Assembly: GCF_900168015.1 (NCBI RefSeq)
Contig: NZ_FUYR01000001.1
Span: 1,114,943 to 1,178,942, forward strand
Length of the DNA stretch: 64,000 nucleotides
DNA from: Daejeonella lutea
Lineage (GTDB): Bacteria > Bacteroidota > Bacteroidia > Sphingobacteriales > Sphingobacteriaceae
Reading direction: 5' to 3'
Position 1 is the first letter of the stretch. The number at the start of each line of letters is the position of its first letter. The position numbers were made by a program, and so were the translations under genes. The notes under the pieces were generated by a model. It was given only the letters and a program-made list of their open reading frames with translations. It was not told the origin of the DNA and ran no database searches. Positions 45,140 to 52,300 of this stretch are shown piece by piece.

Positions 45140-45243
45140 CTGAAGGCGGGAGTCATAGGTCAGAGAATTTCAAACGTAGCAATTTTCTGAGTCTTCTGGC
45201 ATCTGACGTCGGACATCAGCCCTCTGACTTCAGTCCTTCACGT
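45140..45243. repeat. Two-armed heptad element ending at the carboxylase stop codon
   Basis: The left arm runs CTGAAGG (45140), CGGGAGT (45147), CATAGGT (45154), CAGAGAA (45161). The right arm runs TCTGGCA (45195), TCTGACG (45202), TCGGACA (45209), TCAGCCC (45216), TCTGACT (45223), TCAGTCC (45230), TTCACGT (45237), all in register. The arms are partly reverse complementary. The last unit includes the stop codon (45238-45240) of the minus-strand carboxylase gene, so this is the 3' untranslated region of that gene. Confidence 0.7.
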
Positions 45244-46866
45244 CTGCAAAACCCCAGAATTAAACTGTTTTTCAATAGGAGATTGATTCGCCGCCTCAAT
45301 TCCCATTGATATCACCTTCCTCGTTTCCAGCGGATCGATTATACCATCTATCCAAAGCCTGGATGCAGCATAATATGGAGTAGTCTGAGTGTTATACCTG
45401 TCAGTTATCTTCTTCAGCAATTCGTCTTCCTTCTCCTTGGTAATTTCTTCACCTTTCGCCTTAAGTGAGGCTTCCTCAATCTGCAACAGGACTTTAGCAG
45501 CCTGCGATCCACCCATAACGGCGATTTTGGCAGAAGGCCAGGCGAAAATAAGCCGCGGATCGTAAGCCTTTCCACACATGGCATAATTTCCGGCTCCGTA
45601 GGAATTACCGATAACAATGGTAAATTTAGGAACAACAGAATTGGAAACGGCGTTGACCATTTTCGCCCCGTCTTTGATAATCCCACCCTGTTCTGACCTG
45701 CTACCCACCATGAAGCCTGTGACGTCCTGCAGGAACACCAGCGGAATCTTTTTCTGATTGCAGTTCATGATAAATCGAGTAGCCTTATCCGCAGAATCAG
45801 AGTATATTACACCTCCAAACTGCATTTCTCCCTTTTTACTTTTTACAACTTTTCGCTGATTTGCAACTATTCCAACCGCCCACCCATCGATTCTTGCCAG
45901 GCCGCATATTATACTCTGGCCGTAAAGTTCCTTATATTCCTCCAGTTCCGATTTATCGACTAGCCGCTTGATGATTTCCCGCATATCGTAAGGGCTTTCC
46001 CGGTTTTCAGGAAGAATGCCATAAATTTCCTGCTCGTCAAGTTTCGGTGGAGCTGATTTAATCCGATCAAAGCCTGCATTTTTTGGAGTACCAAGCATGC
46101 TCATGATCTTTCTAATGGATTCCAAACAGGCGGCATCATCCGGATGCTTATAATCTGTAACTCCGGAAATTTCGCAATGTGTGGACGCACCACCCAGTGA
46201 TTCATTGTCGATGTCTTCACCAATCGCCGACTTGACGAGATAACTGCCAGCCAGAAAAACAGATCCGGTGCCATCAACAATCATTGCTTCATCACTCATG
46301 ATGGGCAGATATGCGCCACCGGCAACACAAGATCCCATGATTGCAGATATTTGAACAATTCCACTGCTGCTCATTATGGCATTATTTCTAAAGATCCTGC
46401 CGAAGTGTTCTTTATCGGGAAATATCTCATCCTGTAAAGGCAGAAAGACGCCAGCGGAATCGACCAGGTAGATCACGGGCAAGCGATTCTCCATGGCTAT
46501 CTCCTGCGCACGCAGATTCTTTTTGGCGGTCATTGGGAACCACGCGCCCGCCTTAACTGTGGCATCATTTGCGACGATCATGCATTGCCTTCCCGAAACA
46601 TAACCGATTCCACATACAACACCAGCTGATGGACATCCGCCATACTCCTTATACATATCTTCTGCAGTAAATGCACCAATTTCTAACCAGGGTGTATCTT
46701 TGTCAAGTAAGTATGAAACGCGCTCACGGGCAAGCATCTTTCCCTTTTCCTTTTGTTTGGCCCCTGCTTTTTCGCCTCCACCGGCGTAGATCTGTTTTAA
46801 ACGGTTCTTAACCTCAAACCAGAGCTGCTTGTTGATATCTTCGTTCTTATTGAATTCCAAATTCAT
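45238..46866 (-). CDS. Acyl-CoA carboxylase carboxyltransferase (beta) subunit
   Basis: A 542-aa biotin-dependent carboxyltransferase of the propionyl-/methylcrotonyl-CoA carboxylase beta type. Both halves of the crotonase-fold pair are present: KARERVSYLLDKDTPW-like N-terminus, then AVKAGAWFPMT-like first domain with VASCVAGGAYLP, and a second domain with FLQDVTGFMVGS and IGNSYGAGNYAM. It transfers carboxyl from biotin to an acyl-CoA. The long FA/branched-chain specificity cannot be fixed, although the length and second-domain pattern favour methylcrotonyl-CoA. No biotin carboxylase subunit lies in the window. Confidence 0.9.
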   Translation of the reverse strand: MNLEFNKNEDINKQLWFEVKNRLKQIYAGGGEKAGAKQKEKGKMLARERVSYLLDKDTPWLEIGAFTAEDMYKEYGGCPSAGVVCGIGYVSGRQCMIVANDATVKAGAWFPMTAKKNLRAQEIAMENRLPVIYLVDSAGVFLPLQDEIFPDKEHFGRIFRNNAIMSSSGIVQISAIMGSCVAGGAYLPIMSDEAMIVDGTGSVFLAGSYLVKSAIGEDIDNESLGGASTHCEISGVTDYKHPDDAACLESIRKIMSMLGTPKNAGFDRIKSAPPKLDEQEIYGILPENRESPYDMREIIKRLVDKSELEEYKELYGQSIICGLARIDGWAVGIVANQRKVVKSKKGEMQFGGVIYSDSADKATRFIMNCNQKKIPLVFLQDVTGFMVGSRSEQGGIIKDGAKMVNAVSNSVVPKFTIVIGNSYGAGNYAMCGKAYDPRLIFAWPSAKIAVMGGSQAAKVLLQIEEASLKAKGEEITKEKEDELLKKITDRYNTQTTPYYAASRLWIDGIIDPLETRKVISMGIEAANQSPIEKQFNSGVLQT

Positions 46867-46870
46867 GTGA

Positions 46871-46942
46871 GCAAGTTAGGAAATTACTAAAGATGAATTA
46901 GCAAATTTGAGAATTAGAGGACATGCAAAATTGCCTGGTTAG
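46871..46942. repeat. 8-bp-period array between carboxylase and upstream hydrolase gene
   Basis: Nine 8-bp units in register: GCAAGTTA (46871), GGAAATTA (46879), CTAAAGAT (46887), GAATTAGC (46895), AAATTTGA (46903), GAATTAGA (46911), GGACATGC (46919), AAAATTGC (46927), CTGGTTAG (46935). The stop codon of the minus-strand gene (46939-46941) is in the last one. The whole intergenic space is built of it. Confidence 0.6.
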
Positions 46943-47973
46943 TGTAGGTTCTCTGGCTGAGAATTTATAAAATCATTGTAAACCTGTTCACCGAAATAAG
47001 TAAAACGAGCCTTGTTCATTTCTTTCGTACCGCTCAAATTGCTGAAGATAAATCCGTTGAGTCCAACCTGATGGGTATGGAAAATAAGTCCCTTGGGATT
47101 CTGCTTTAAATGGAATTGAATACGCCCGGAAAGTGCCTCGGAACGTATAAAGCTGGTGTCAGTCCGTGATTTAAATTTAAACTCCCGAGCCAGATGCGAT
47201 TGCATTAACTTGCTTCTGTACCACGTCCCTCCTGTCGGTGAGACTAACGGCTTTCCGTTATAAACCACCACGCTATCGTTATATGCTAAAACACTCAAGT
47301 AACGCTTTTTATCGACTTTCAGCCAGTTTGCAAGCTGGTGCCCGTACTTTTCTTCATAGCCGTAGTCACTGTCAATAAAAGCAAAGCGGTCTATATTCAT
47401 TGGGATATCAGAAACACCATCAAGATATCCAAAAATAAAACTACCTCCACCACTATGACTATTCAAAGTAATCATCGGCGTAAGGCTTTCAAAATTGGCA
47501 TTAATCGAGGTAAACAAGTTTTGGATAAGTTGTGGATACCCGGGATGCGCTTTTTTCCATGCCGGCCAGCTTTTCTGTCTGGTAGCCAGATACACGGTTA
47601 TTATGTTAAAATCATTCAACTTGCTGCGCATATATCGGGTTTGTGCAGCAAGGTGCTGAATATCGTAGTGCCAATCATCCTCTGATGTCATTTTCTTGCC
47701 GGCAGTCCATTCGATTGAATTGCCATTTGGAAGAGCAAAATAAATAAGCCTGGTTTTCTTACGTGGATCAATCAGATCGGCCCGTGGAGAGTTAATATGT
47801 ATAATAACATCAGTTGGCTTGTCAGATATTGTTAGGGTGGCCTCCTCGGGAATAATGCCGGGTACAAACCCTGTTAATTCAGGTTTTTGTTTGTTTTGTC
47901 CCAAACTCCGATCAACCAGGCAGAAGACTACGAAAAATATTGCAAGAATAAAAAGAAGGTTGAATCTCCTCAT
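46939..47973 (-). CDS. Secreted protein with serine-hydrolase-like motif
   Basis: A 344-aa protein with a signal peptide (about residues 1-26, ending SLGQ). LNSHSGGGSFIFGYLDG holds a Ser in a nucleophile-elbow-like setting (SHSGG), FIDSDYGYEE could hold the acid, and FHTHQVGLNGF a His, so an alpha/beta hydrolase is plausible. I recognise no precise family. The ATG at 47973 is used over a TTG two codons earlier. It lies between two 8-bp-period arrays of opposite orientation. Enzyme activity is not demonstrated by sequence. Confidence 0.65.
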   Translation of the reverse strand: MRRFNLLFILAIFFVVFCLVDRSLGQNKQKPELTGFVPGIIPEEATLTISDKPTDVIIHINSPRADLIDPRKKTRLIYFALPNGNSIEWTAGKKMTSEDDWHYDIQHLAAQTRYMRSKLNDFNIITVYLATRQKSWPAWKKAHPGYPQLIQNLFTSINANFESLTPMITLNSHSGGGSFIFGYLDGVSDIPMNIDRFAFIDSDYGYEEKYGHQLANWLKVDKKRYLSVLAYNDSVVVYNGKPLVSPTGGTWYRSKLMQSHLAREFKFKSRTDTSFIRSEALSGRIQFHLKQNPKGLIFHTHQVGLNGFIFSNLSGTKEMNKARFTYFGEQVYNDFINSQPENLH

Positions 47974-47976
47974 CTC

Positions 47977-48032
47977 CAATTTTACTAATTTTCAAATTCC
48001 CTATTTTGCTAATTTACCAAGGGTGCTAATTT
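47977..48032. repeat. 8-bp-period array overlapping the methyltransferase stop codon
   Basis: Seven units at an 8-bp step: CAATTTTA (47977), CTAATTTT (47985), CAAATTCC (47993), CTATTTTG (48001), CTAATTTA (48009), CCAAGGGT (48017), GCTAATTT (48025). It starts 4 bp upstream of the hydrolase-like ATG and includes the stop codon (48026-48028) of the next minus-strand gene. Its words are the complement type of those in the 46871 array. Confidence 0.6.
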
Positions 48033-48562
48033 AATTTATAGCACGAATATAGTACAGCAGGCGGCAAATTCATCTCCAGGCTCGTCTCCATGCGGTCAAA
48101 AATCGGCATGAAATAGTTTTTTTGCAATGAATAAAGAAACTGCCGGAACACACCACCTTTTTTTAACAGACTATAGCAGTCATTAAGAAGCTGTCGTCGG
48201 TCTGAATCGTCAAAAAGGCTCAATGGCAGACCGGAGATAATTACATCAACTGACGACAAGTCAAAGTATTTTGTAACATCTGCCGCGGATTCCTTGATCA
48301 GGTGAAATCTGCTATCTTTTATATTTTCAAGCTTTGCGTAAAATTGGGGTTCTATCTCAAAGCAAAACAATTGTGAATCGGGATGAAGTTTTGAAAGAAT
48401 TCTTTCTGTGATATTACCGCTGCCTGCTCCAAGTTCAATGACAATTTGTGGCTTATGGTTATTGATCTCATTGGTAATGTTACGTGACACAAAACGCGAT
48501 GATTCATATATAGCACCAGTCGTCTTAATGTTTTTTATGTAGCTTAATGCTTTTGAGATCAT
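48026..48562 (-). CDS. SAM-dependent methyltransferase (phospholipid methyltransferase-like)
   Basis: A class I methyltransferase of 178 aa from the ATG at 48562. A GTG 17 codons upstream (48613) would lengthen it to 195 aa. Features: KNIKTTGAIYESSRFVSR start, motif I IELGAGSGNITERIL, FCFEIEPQF (acidic binding residue), VDVIISGLPLSLF (motif IV region) and GGVFRQFLYSLQ. The short N-terminus and SSRF block resemble PmtA-type phospholipid N-methyltransferases and rRNA dimethylases, so the substrate is open. Its stop lies in an 8-bp-period array. A -7-like TATCTTTA lies at 48637-48644 on the same strand. Confidence 0.8.
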   Translation of the reverse strand: MISKALSYIKNIKTTGAIYESSRFVSRNITNEINNHKPQIVIELGAGSGNITERILSKLHPDSQLFCFEIEPQFYAKLENIKDSRFHLIKESAADVTKYFDLSSVDVIISGLPLSLFDDSDRRQLLNDCYSLLKKGGVFRQFLYSLQKNYFMPIFDRMETSLEMNLPPAVLYSCYKLN

Positions 48563-48681
48563 TTGTCTTCTTTTATTCAGATAAGCCTGTATGAGACTTT
48601 TAGATATTTGCACCGGTCAAATATCGGGCTGACCAATAAAGATAGTATAATTACTTGACCAACCTAATAATATAAACGATG

Positions 48682-49701
48682 TTAAAGTCCTTCAAGTATG
48701 GCAACCTTACCCCCTGATCCGGCAAGAAGTACCAGGGACCCGGTCTTTGCTTTTCGAACAGCATTATAGGATTCAGGTGAATACTTCATCCAGGTTTTAC
48801 CACCGTTTTTAGAAATATCAGTTCCCGAAGTTCCGGTTGCTATTACAATCTCAGGATTTATGTACTCTACAGCTGATTTATATCCAAAAGGATTTGACTC
48901 AGGATGTGTCCAGGTTCGTCCGCCATTTTTTGTCAGCAGCATATTATTCGTGCTTAAAGTATCGGAGAGATAGTCACCGCCGACAGCCAGACCTCTTTTT
49001 GCACTGATAAAAGCTATCGAAAACGGTCCGGTAGAATTCTTTCCCTGGATAATTGGGCACGGATAGCTTTTCCAGGAAATACCCAAATTTTTAGAAACAA
49101 ACAGCCGCGATTGGGCACCTCCCGTTGCGATTAAAACATGTCCTCCGTTAAGTATTCTAATTCCCGTCCCGCTAGCTGCAAATGATGCCTCTCCTTCTAT
49201 CAGCTTTATATTTAAATTATTGCTTATATCAACCCAGGTTCGACCGCCGTCCTCGGTTCTGAGCAATTGCATCTTGCCATTAATAGGATCACCATAAATA
49301 ATCCCATTCTTGTTATCAAGGAAATCCATTCCATCCAGAAATATCTCCGGCAATTCATTTCTGTAAACCTCCTTCCAATTAAGGCCTCCGTCATTAGTAA
49401 CGAGTATAACTGCCGGAGAACCGGCACTTACGACAATGGCATCAGTTCCTGAAAAGGCCTCAATATCTCTAAAATCATATTTATCGTAACCTGTTATCTG
49501 CTTCCATTTCCAGTTTACCCCTCCGTCAGTTGTGACAGAAGTCCATCCATTACTCCCACTTACCCAGGCTACATTGTTGTCTACTACCGACAGCCCCCTG
49601 ATGCTTGTTTTTGTACCGGAACTAAGCGTTCGTATGGACTGCGATAACACAGTGGAAATTCCCGAACCTAAAATCAGCAAAATGATGATCAAATTCTTCA
49701 T
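48682..49701 (-). CDS. Secreted BNR/Ycf48-like repeat protein
   Basis: A 339-aa exported protein (signal peptide 1-20, ending VLSQ) built of BNR/Asp-box repeats that should form a seven-bladed propeller. Asp-box copies visible: TTDGGVNW, TNDGGLNW, TEDGGRTW, SKNLGISW, TKNGGRTW and SKNGGKTW. Such proteins are described as photosystem assembly-like, sialidase-like or general secreted binding proteins. No catalytic residues are evident. The start codon overlaps the DUF2147 stop by 4 bp, so both are translated from one message. Confidence 0.87.
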   Translation of the reverse strand: MKNLIIILLILGSGISTVLSQSIRTLSSGTKTSIRGLSVVDNNVAWVSGSNGWTSVTTDGGVNWKWKQITGYDKYDFRDIEAFSGTDAIVVSAGSPAVILVTNDGGLNWKEVYRNELPEIFLDGMDFLDNKNGIIYGDPINGKMQLLRTEDGGRTWVDISNNLNIKLIEGEASFAASGTGIRILNGGHVLIATGGAQSRLFVSKNLGISWKSYPCPIIQGKNSTGPFSIAFISAKRGLAVGGDYLSDTLSTNNMLLTKNGGRTWTHPESNPFGYKSAVEYINPEIVIATGTSGTDISKNGGKTWMKYSPESYNAVRKAKTGSLVLLAGSGGKVAILEGL

Positions 49702-50135
49702 CGTACTCTTGACCAGGTTTCGGTTCTTCCCAGGAGTGAGATCCCAACAAAGCCCCTGACATAGATTTGATTATTGTCGACCATACTAATCTTACAACTG
49801 TATGTTTTGCCTGTTTTAGGGTCGTAAATTGTTCCACCTTCCCAAACCCCCTCCTCAGAATAGCTGAAACCTCTAAGCATTTCGAGTCCCAATATCGGCC
49901 GCTTTGTTAAACTCTTATCTGGATTTTTATCATCCGTTTCCGGCTTTCCCGTACTATCGTTGGGCTTTTTCAACCAAACTATCTTGCCTGAGAACTTGCC
50001 ACCAACTGGAAATATTTGAATCTGCGCATCACCTGTACTTGTAAGCCATTTACCAACAACAGCATCTTTAGTCTGTGCAAAGGACTGGTTAAATGCAACG
50101 AATAATAGGATGAACAACAATGATCTTCTCATCAT
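49698..50135 (-). CDS. DUF2147 domain secreted protein
   Basis: A 145-aa exported protein (signal peptide about 1-20, ending SFAQ). The mature region follows DUF2147: VVGKWLTSTGDAQIQIFP, GKIVWLKKPND, EGVWEGGTIYDPKTGKTYSC and RGFVGISLLGRTETWSRV, predicted to be a small beta-barrel. Function not established. It precedes the BNR-repeat gene and overlaps its start by 4 bp. A second ATG one codon later is equally possible as start. Confidence 0.88.
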   Translation of the reverse strand: MMRRSLLFILLFVAFNQSFAQTKDAVVGKWLTSTGDAQIQIFPVGGKFSGKIVWLKKPNDSTGKPETDDKNPDKSLTKRPILGLEMLRGFSYSEEGVWEGGTIYDPKTGKTYSCKISMVDNNQIYVRGFVGISLLGRTETWSRVR

Positions 50136-50235
50136 GGGTCGTATTTTTGATATTGAACTATAAAAATATCGATAAATTACATTTTAACAGTAAAATCTTC
50201 TTCTAAGATTTTATATTTGCAGTCCCTTAGAAAAT

Positions 50236-50319
50236 GCCCGGATGGCGAAATTGGTAAACGTTGCGGTCTCAGAAGCCGTTGGAGTTATATCCTTGAGAGT
50301 TCGAGTCTCTCTTCGGGCA
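50236..50319 (+). tRNA. tRNA-Leu (anticodon CAG)
   Basis: An 84-nt class II tRNA with a long variable arm. The acceptor GCCCGGA pairs with TTCGGGC (one G-U). The anticodon arm GCGGT-CTCAGAA-GCCGT gives anticodon CAG (leucine, codon CUG). The T arm has TTCGAGT. CCA is not encoded, as usual in Bacteroidota. Followed 41 bp later by a second leucine tRNA. Confidence 0.93.
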
Positions 50320-50360
50320 CTGTAAGTAAATAATCACCAATTACTTATAGATTCTTTAAT

Positions 50361-50444
50361 GCCCAGGTGGCGAAATTGGTAGACGCACCACTTTGAGGGG
50401 GTGGCGCCTTAACGGGTGTGGCAGTTCGAATCTGCTCCTGGGCA
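50361..50444 (+). tRNA. tRNA-Leu (anticodon GAG)
   Basis: An 84-nt class II tRNA. The acceptor GCCCAGG pairs with CCTGGGC. The anticodon arm CCACT-TTGAGGG-GGTGG gives anticodon GAG (codons CUU and CUC). The T arm has TTCGAAT, and CCA is not encoded. Probably transcribed with the preceding tRNA-Leu(CAG). Confidence 0.94.
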
Positions 50445-50503
50445 CTTAATAATTATACCACGAAAAAATACCACCAACCCAGGTGTGTAACTTAAATAAA
50501 TTT

Positions 50504-51271
50504 TTAAAAAACATCCAGCTCGAGCCCATCGTATGCGAGGAAAATGCCTTCTGGTAGCTCCTGGGAAACTTTACTATGTGTTCCAAGGCGGTGACTAATA
50601 TGCGTCAGATAGGTTTGTTCCGCGCCAATTTCTTTCGCCATACTGAGCGCTTCATCATAGGTAAGGTGAGATATATGACTTTCCTTTTGCAGCGCATTTA
50701 TGACAACAATTTTCGATCCTCGTATCTTTTCAATATTCTCCTTGTCTATCGTTTTTGCATCAGTGATGTACGTAAAATTGCCGACCCTGTAACCAAATAC
50801 CGGTAACTTATAATGCATAACAGAAATAGGTATTACATCAATTCCGGCAACATTAAACGGCTGATTCGCCTTTATTTCGTGGAGTTCGAGTCGTGGAATG
50901 CCCGGATACTTTGCTTCTGAAAATATATAATGAAATTCCTGTCGCAGGGCATTTTGAACCCGCATATCGGCATAGACGTCTATCTCTGCCTGCTGCTTAA
51001 AATTGAATGCCCTAACATCATCTAATCCAGCCACATGATCTTTATGTTCGTGGGTAAATAGGATAGCATCAAGGTGCTTCAGGTTTGCTCTAAGCATCTG
51101 ATATCGAAAATCTGGTCCGGCATCTACAACTAAAGACTTTCCAGCTTCCTCTATCAAAACTGAAACACGAAGCCGCTTGTCATGCCTATCGGCCGACGTG
51201 CATACTTCGCAATCACATGCAATCACTGGAACACCCTGCGAAGTCCCGGTTCCTAGAAAAGTTATTTTCAA
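50504..51271 (-). CDS. MBL-fold metallo-hydrolase (PhnP/RNase Z-like)
   Basis: A 255-aa metallo-beta-lactamase-fold protein beginning KITFLGTGTSQGVPV, with metal motifs VVDAGPDFR, LFTHEHKDHVAGLDD (the complete HxHxDH), VMHYKLPVFGYR and YITDAKTI, then LTHISHR. It resembles PhnP-type cyclic phosphodiesterases, and a CDCEVCTS cysteine pair near residue 20 is typical of them. Start codon is TTG at 51271: it overlaps the upstream stop as TTGA and no ATG or GTG exists in position. Translation is therefore coupled to the 91-aa gene. Confidence 0.88.
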   Translation of the reverse strand: MKITFLGTGTSQGVPVIACDCEVCTSADRHDKRLRVSVLIEEAGKSLVVDAGPDFRYQMLRANLKHLDAILFTHEHKDHVAGLDDVRAFNFKQQAEIDVYADMRVQNALRQEFHYIFSEAKYPGIPRLELHEIKANQPFNVAGIDVIPISVMHYKLPVFGYRVGNFTYITDAKTIDKENIEKIRGSKIVVINALQKESHISHLTYDEALSMAKEIGAEQTYLTHISHRLGTHSKVSQELPEGIFLAYDGLELDVF

Positions 51272-51543
51272 AATTCCAGCTTGGTTTGTTTCAGTAAATA
51301 CAGAAATGCTTTTTGCTTTTCATCGAGTAGGTTATCGTCTGTTTCTGTATTTTGAAGAAGATCGGCCAGGGCATTGATTTTGTTATCAAGATTGGAAAAC
51401 TTGTTAACGATAATTACCCGGCTCTGCTCCAAAATACAAGCACCTGTTTTAAAATTCCCTTTTTCATAGCGCAGTTTAAACCCCAGCGATTTCAGCAGGG
51501 ATTCAAGCTTTTCAAGTGTGTGCTGTGTGTAAGAAAGGGACAT
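51268..51543 (-). CDS. Hypothetical helical protein coupled to the MBL gene
   Basis: A 91-aa cytoplasmic protein of unknown function: LEKLESLLKSLGFKLRYEKGN, then NLDNKINALADLLQ and a Lys-rich C-terminus. It looks like a helical bundle with a beta turn. Its stop overlaps the TTG start of the MBL-fold gene by 4 bp, so the two proteins are probably made in fixed ratio. No known domain. Confidence 0.8.
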   Translation of the reverse strand: MSLSYTQHTLEKLESLLKSLGFKLRYEKGNFKTGACILEQSRVIIVNKFSNLDNKINALADLLQNTETDDNLLDEKQKAFLYLLKQTKLEF

Positions 51544-51562
51544 TCTAAATCAAAAATAAATA

Positions 51563-51597
51563 AAAAGGGCTTAAACATCATATGCTTAAGCCCTTTT
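51563..51597 (-). terminator. Terminator after lolA
   Basis: On the minus strand a perfect 12-bp stem AAAAGGGCTTAA with TTAAGCCCTTTT and an 11-nt loop is followed by a T-rich run (TTTTTATTTATTTTT). It lies just past the lolA stop (51615) and ahead of the next minus-strand gene. Confidence 0.88.
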
Positions 51598-51614
51598 CAG
51601 GAAAATTTAAAAAC

Positions 51615-52268
51615 TTATCTCAAATCAACTACCTCAACACCAGGATACTTCTTAGCATCAAAAGCAAAGGTTGATTCAGGAACTTTGATATTTGGAGTAA
51701 ACGTTTTAATTGAATACGTATACTTATTGCCATTCTTGTCAAAGATCACTGCATTAGCAATCTGCTTATTAAGTTTGTCAATTTGCAAACGAACTTTAAA
51801 AAACGTACGTTTTGAATCTGTCGGGGTCAAATCGATATTGTGAACAATGCGACCATTGGCTGCCTTCGTGTCATTTGTATATAAGGATTTAAACCCTTTC
51901 TCATAAATAGTAAAAATCTTGGCGGGATTTAATCCTTCAGCATTATTATCTACTTCGCTTAACTGCACTTCCTTATCCGCTTTCAAATAAGTCCACTGGT
52001 TTTTTCCGTCACTTATTAATTCCTGACCCTTAAGAATAATTTTGTACTTATTCGCTTTGGATCTTACAAATAAAGTACCTGCCTGAGTTTCTTTAATTTT
52101 AGCTTGTGGGTTTTCTAGAGTGTAAGAAAAATCAGTTTTAATTACATCGTAGGCTCTGTATTTTTTACTTACTTCAGCGAGAATCGCCTTAGCCTTCACT
52201 TCGCTTTGCGCCATCAGGTTCATCGCCGATCCTAAAACAACAAACGCGCATATTACTACCTTCTTCAT
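51615..52268 (-). CDS. lolA: Outer-membrane lipoprotein carrier protein LolA
   Basis: A 217-aa periplasmic carrier that moves lipoproteins from the inner to the outer membrane. A signal peptide ends NLMAQ at about residue 21. The mature part shows the LolA pattern: KAILAEVSKKYRAYDVIKTD, YTLENPQAKIKETQAGTLFV, SDGKNQWTYLK and the C-terminal VPESTFAFDAKKYPG. Position just downstream of ftsK on the same strand is the conserved bacterial arrangement, and a terminator follows. Confidence 0.93.
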   Translation of the reverse strand: MKKVVICAFVVLGSAMNLMAQSEVKAKAILAEVSKKYRAYDVIKTDFSYTLENPQAKIKETQAGTLFVRSKANKYKIILKGQELISDGKNQWTYLKADKEVQLSEVDNNAEGLNPAKIFTIYEKGFKSLYTNDTKAANGRIVHNIDLTPTDSKRTFFKVRLQIDKLNKQIANAVIFDKNGNKYTYSIKTFTPNIKVPESTFAFDAKKYPGVEVVDLR

Positions 52269-52300
52269 ATTTTTATAATTATAATCTATTATGTATAACG

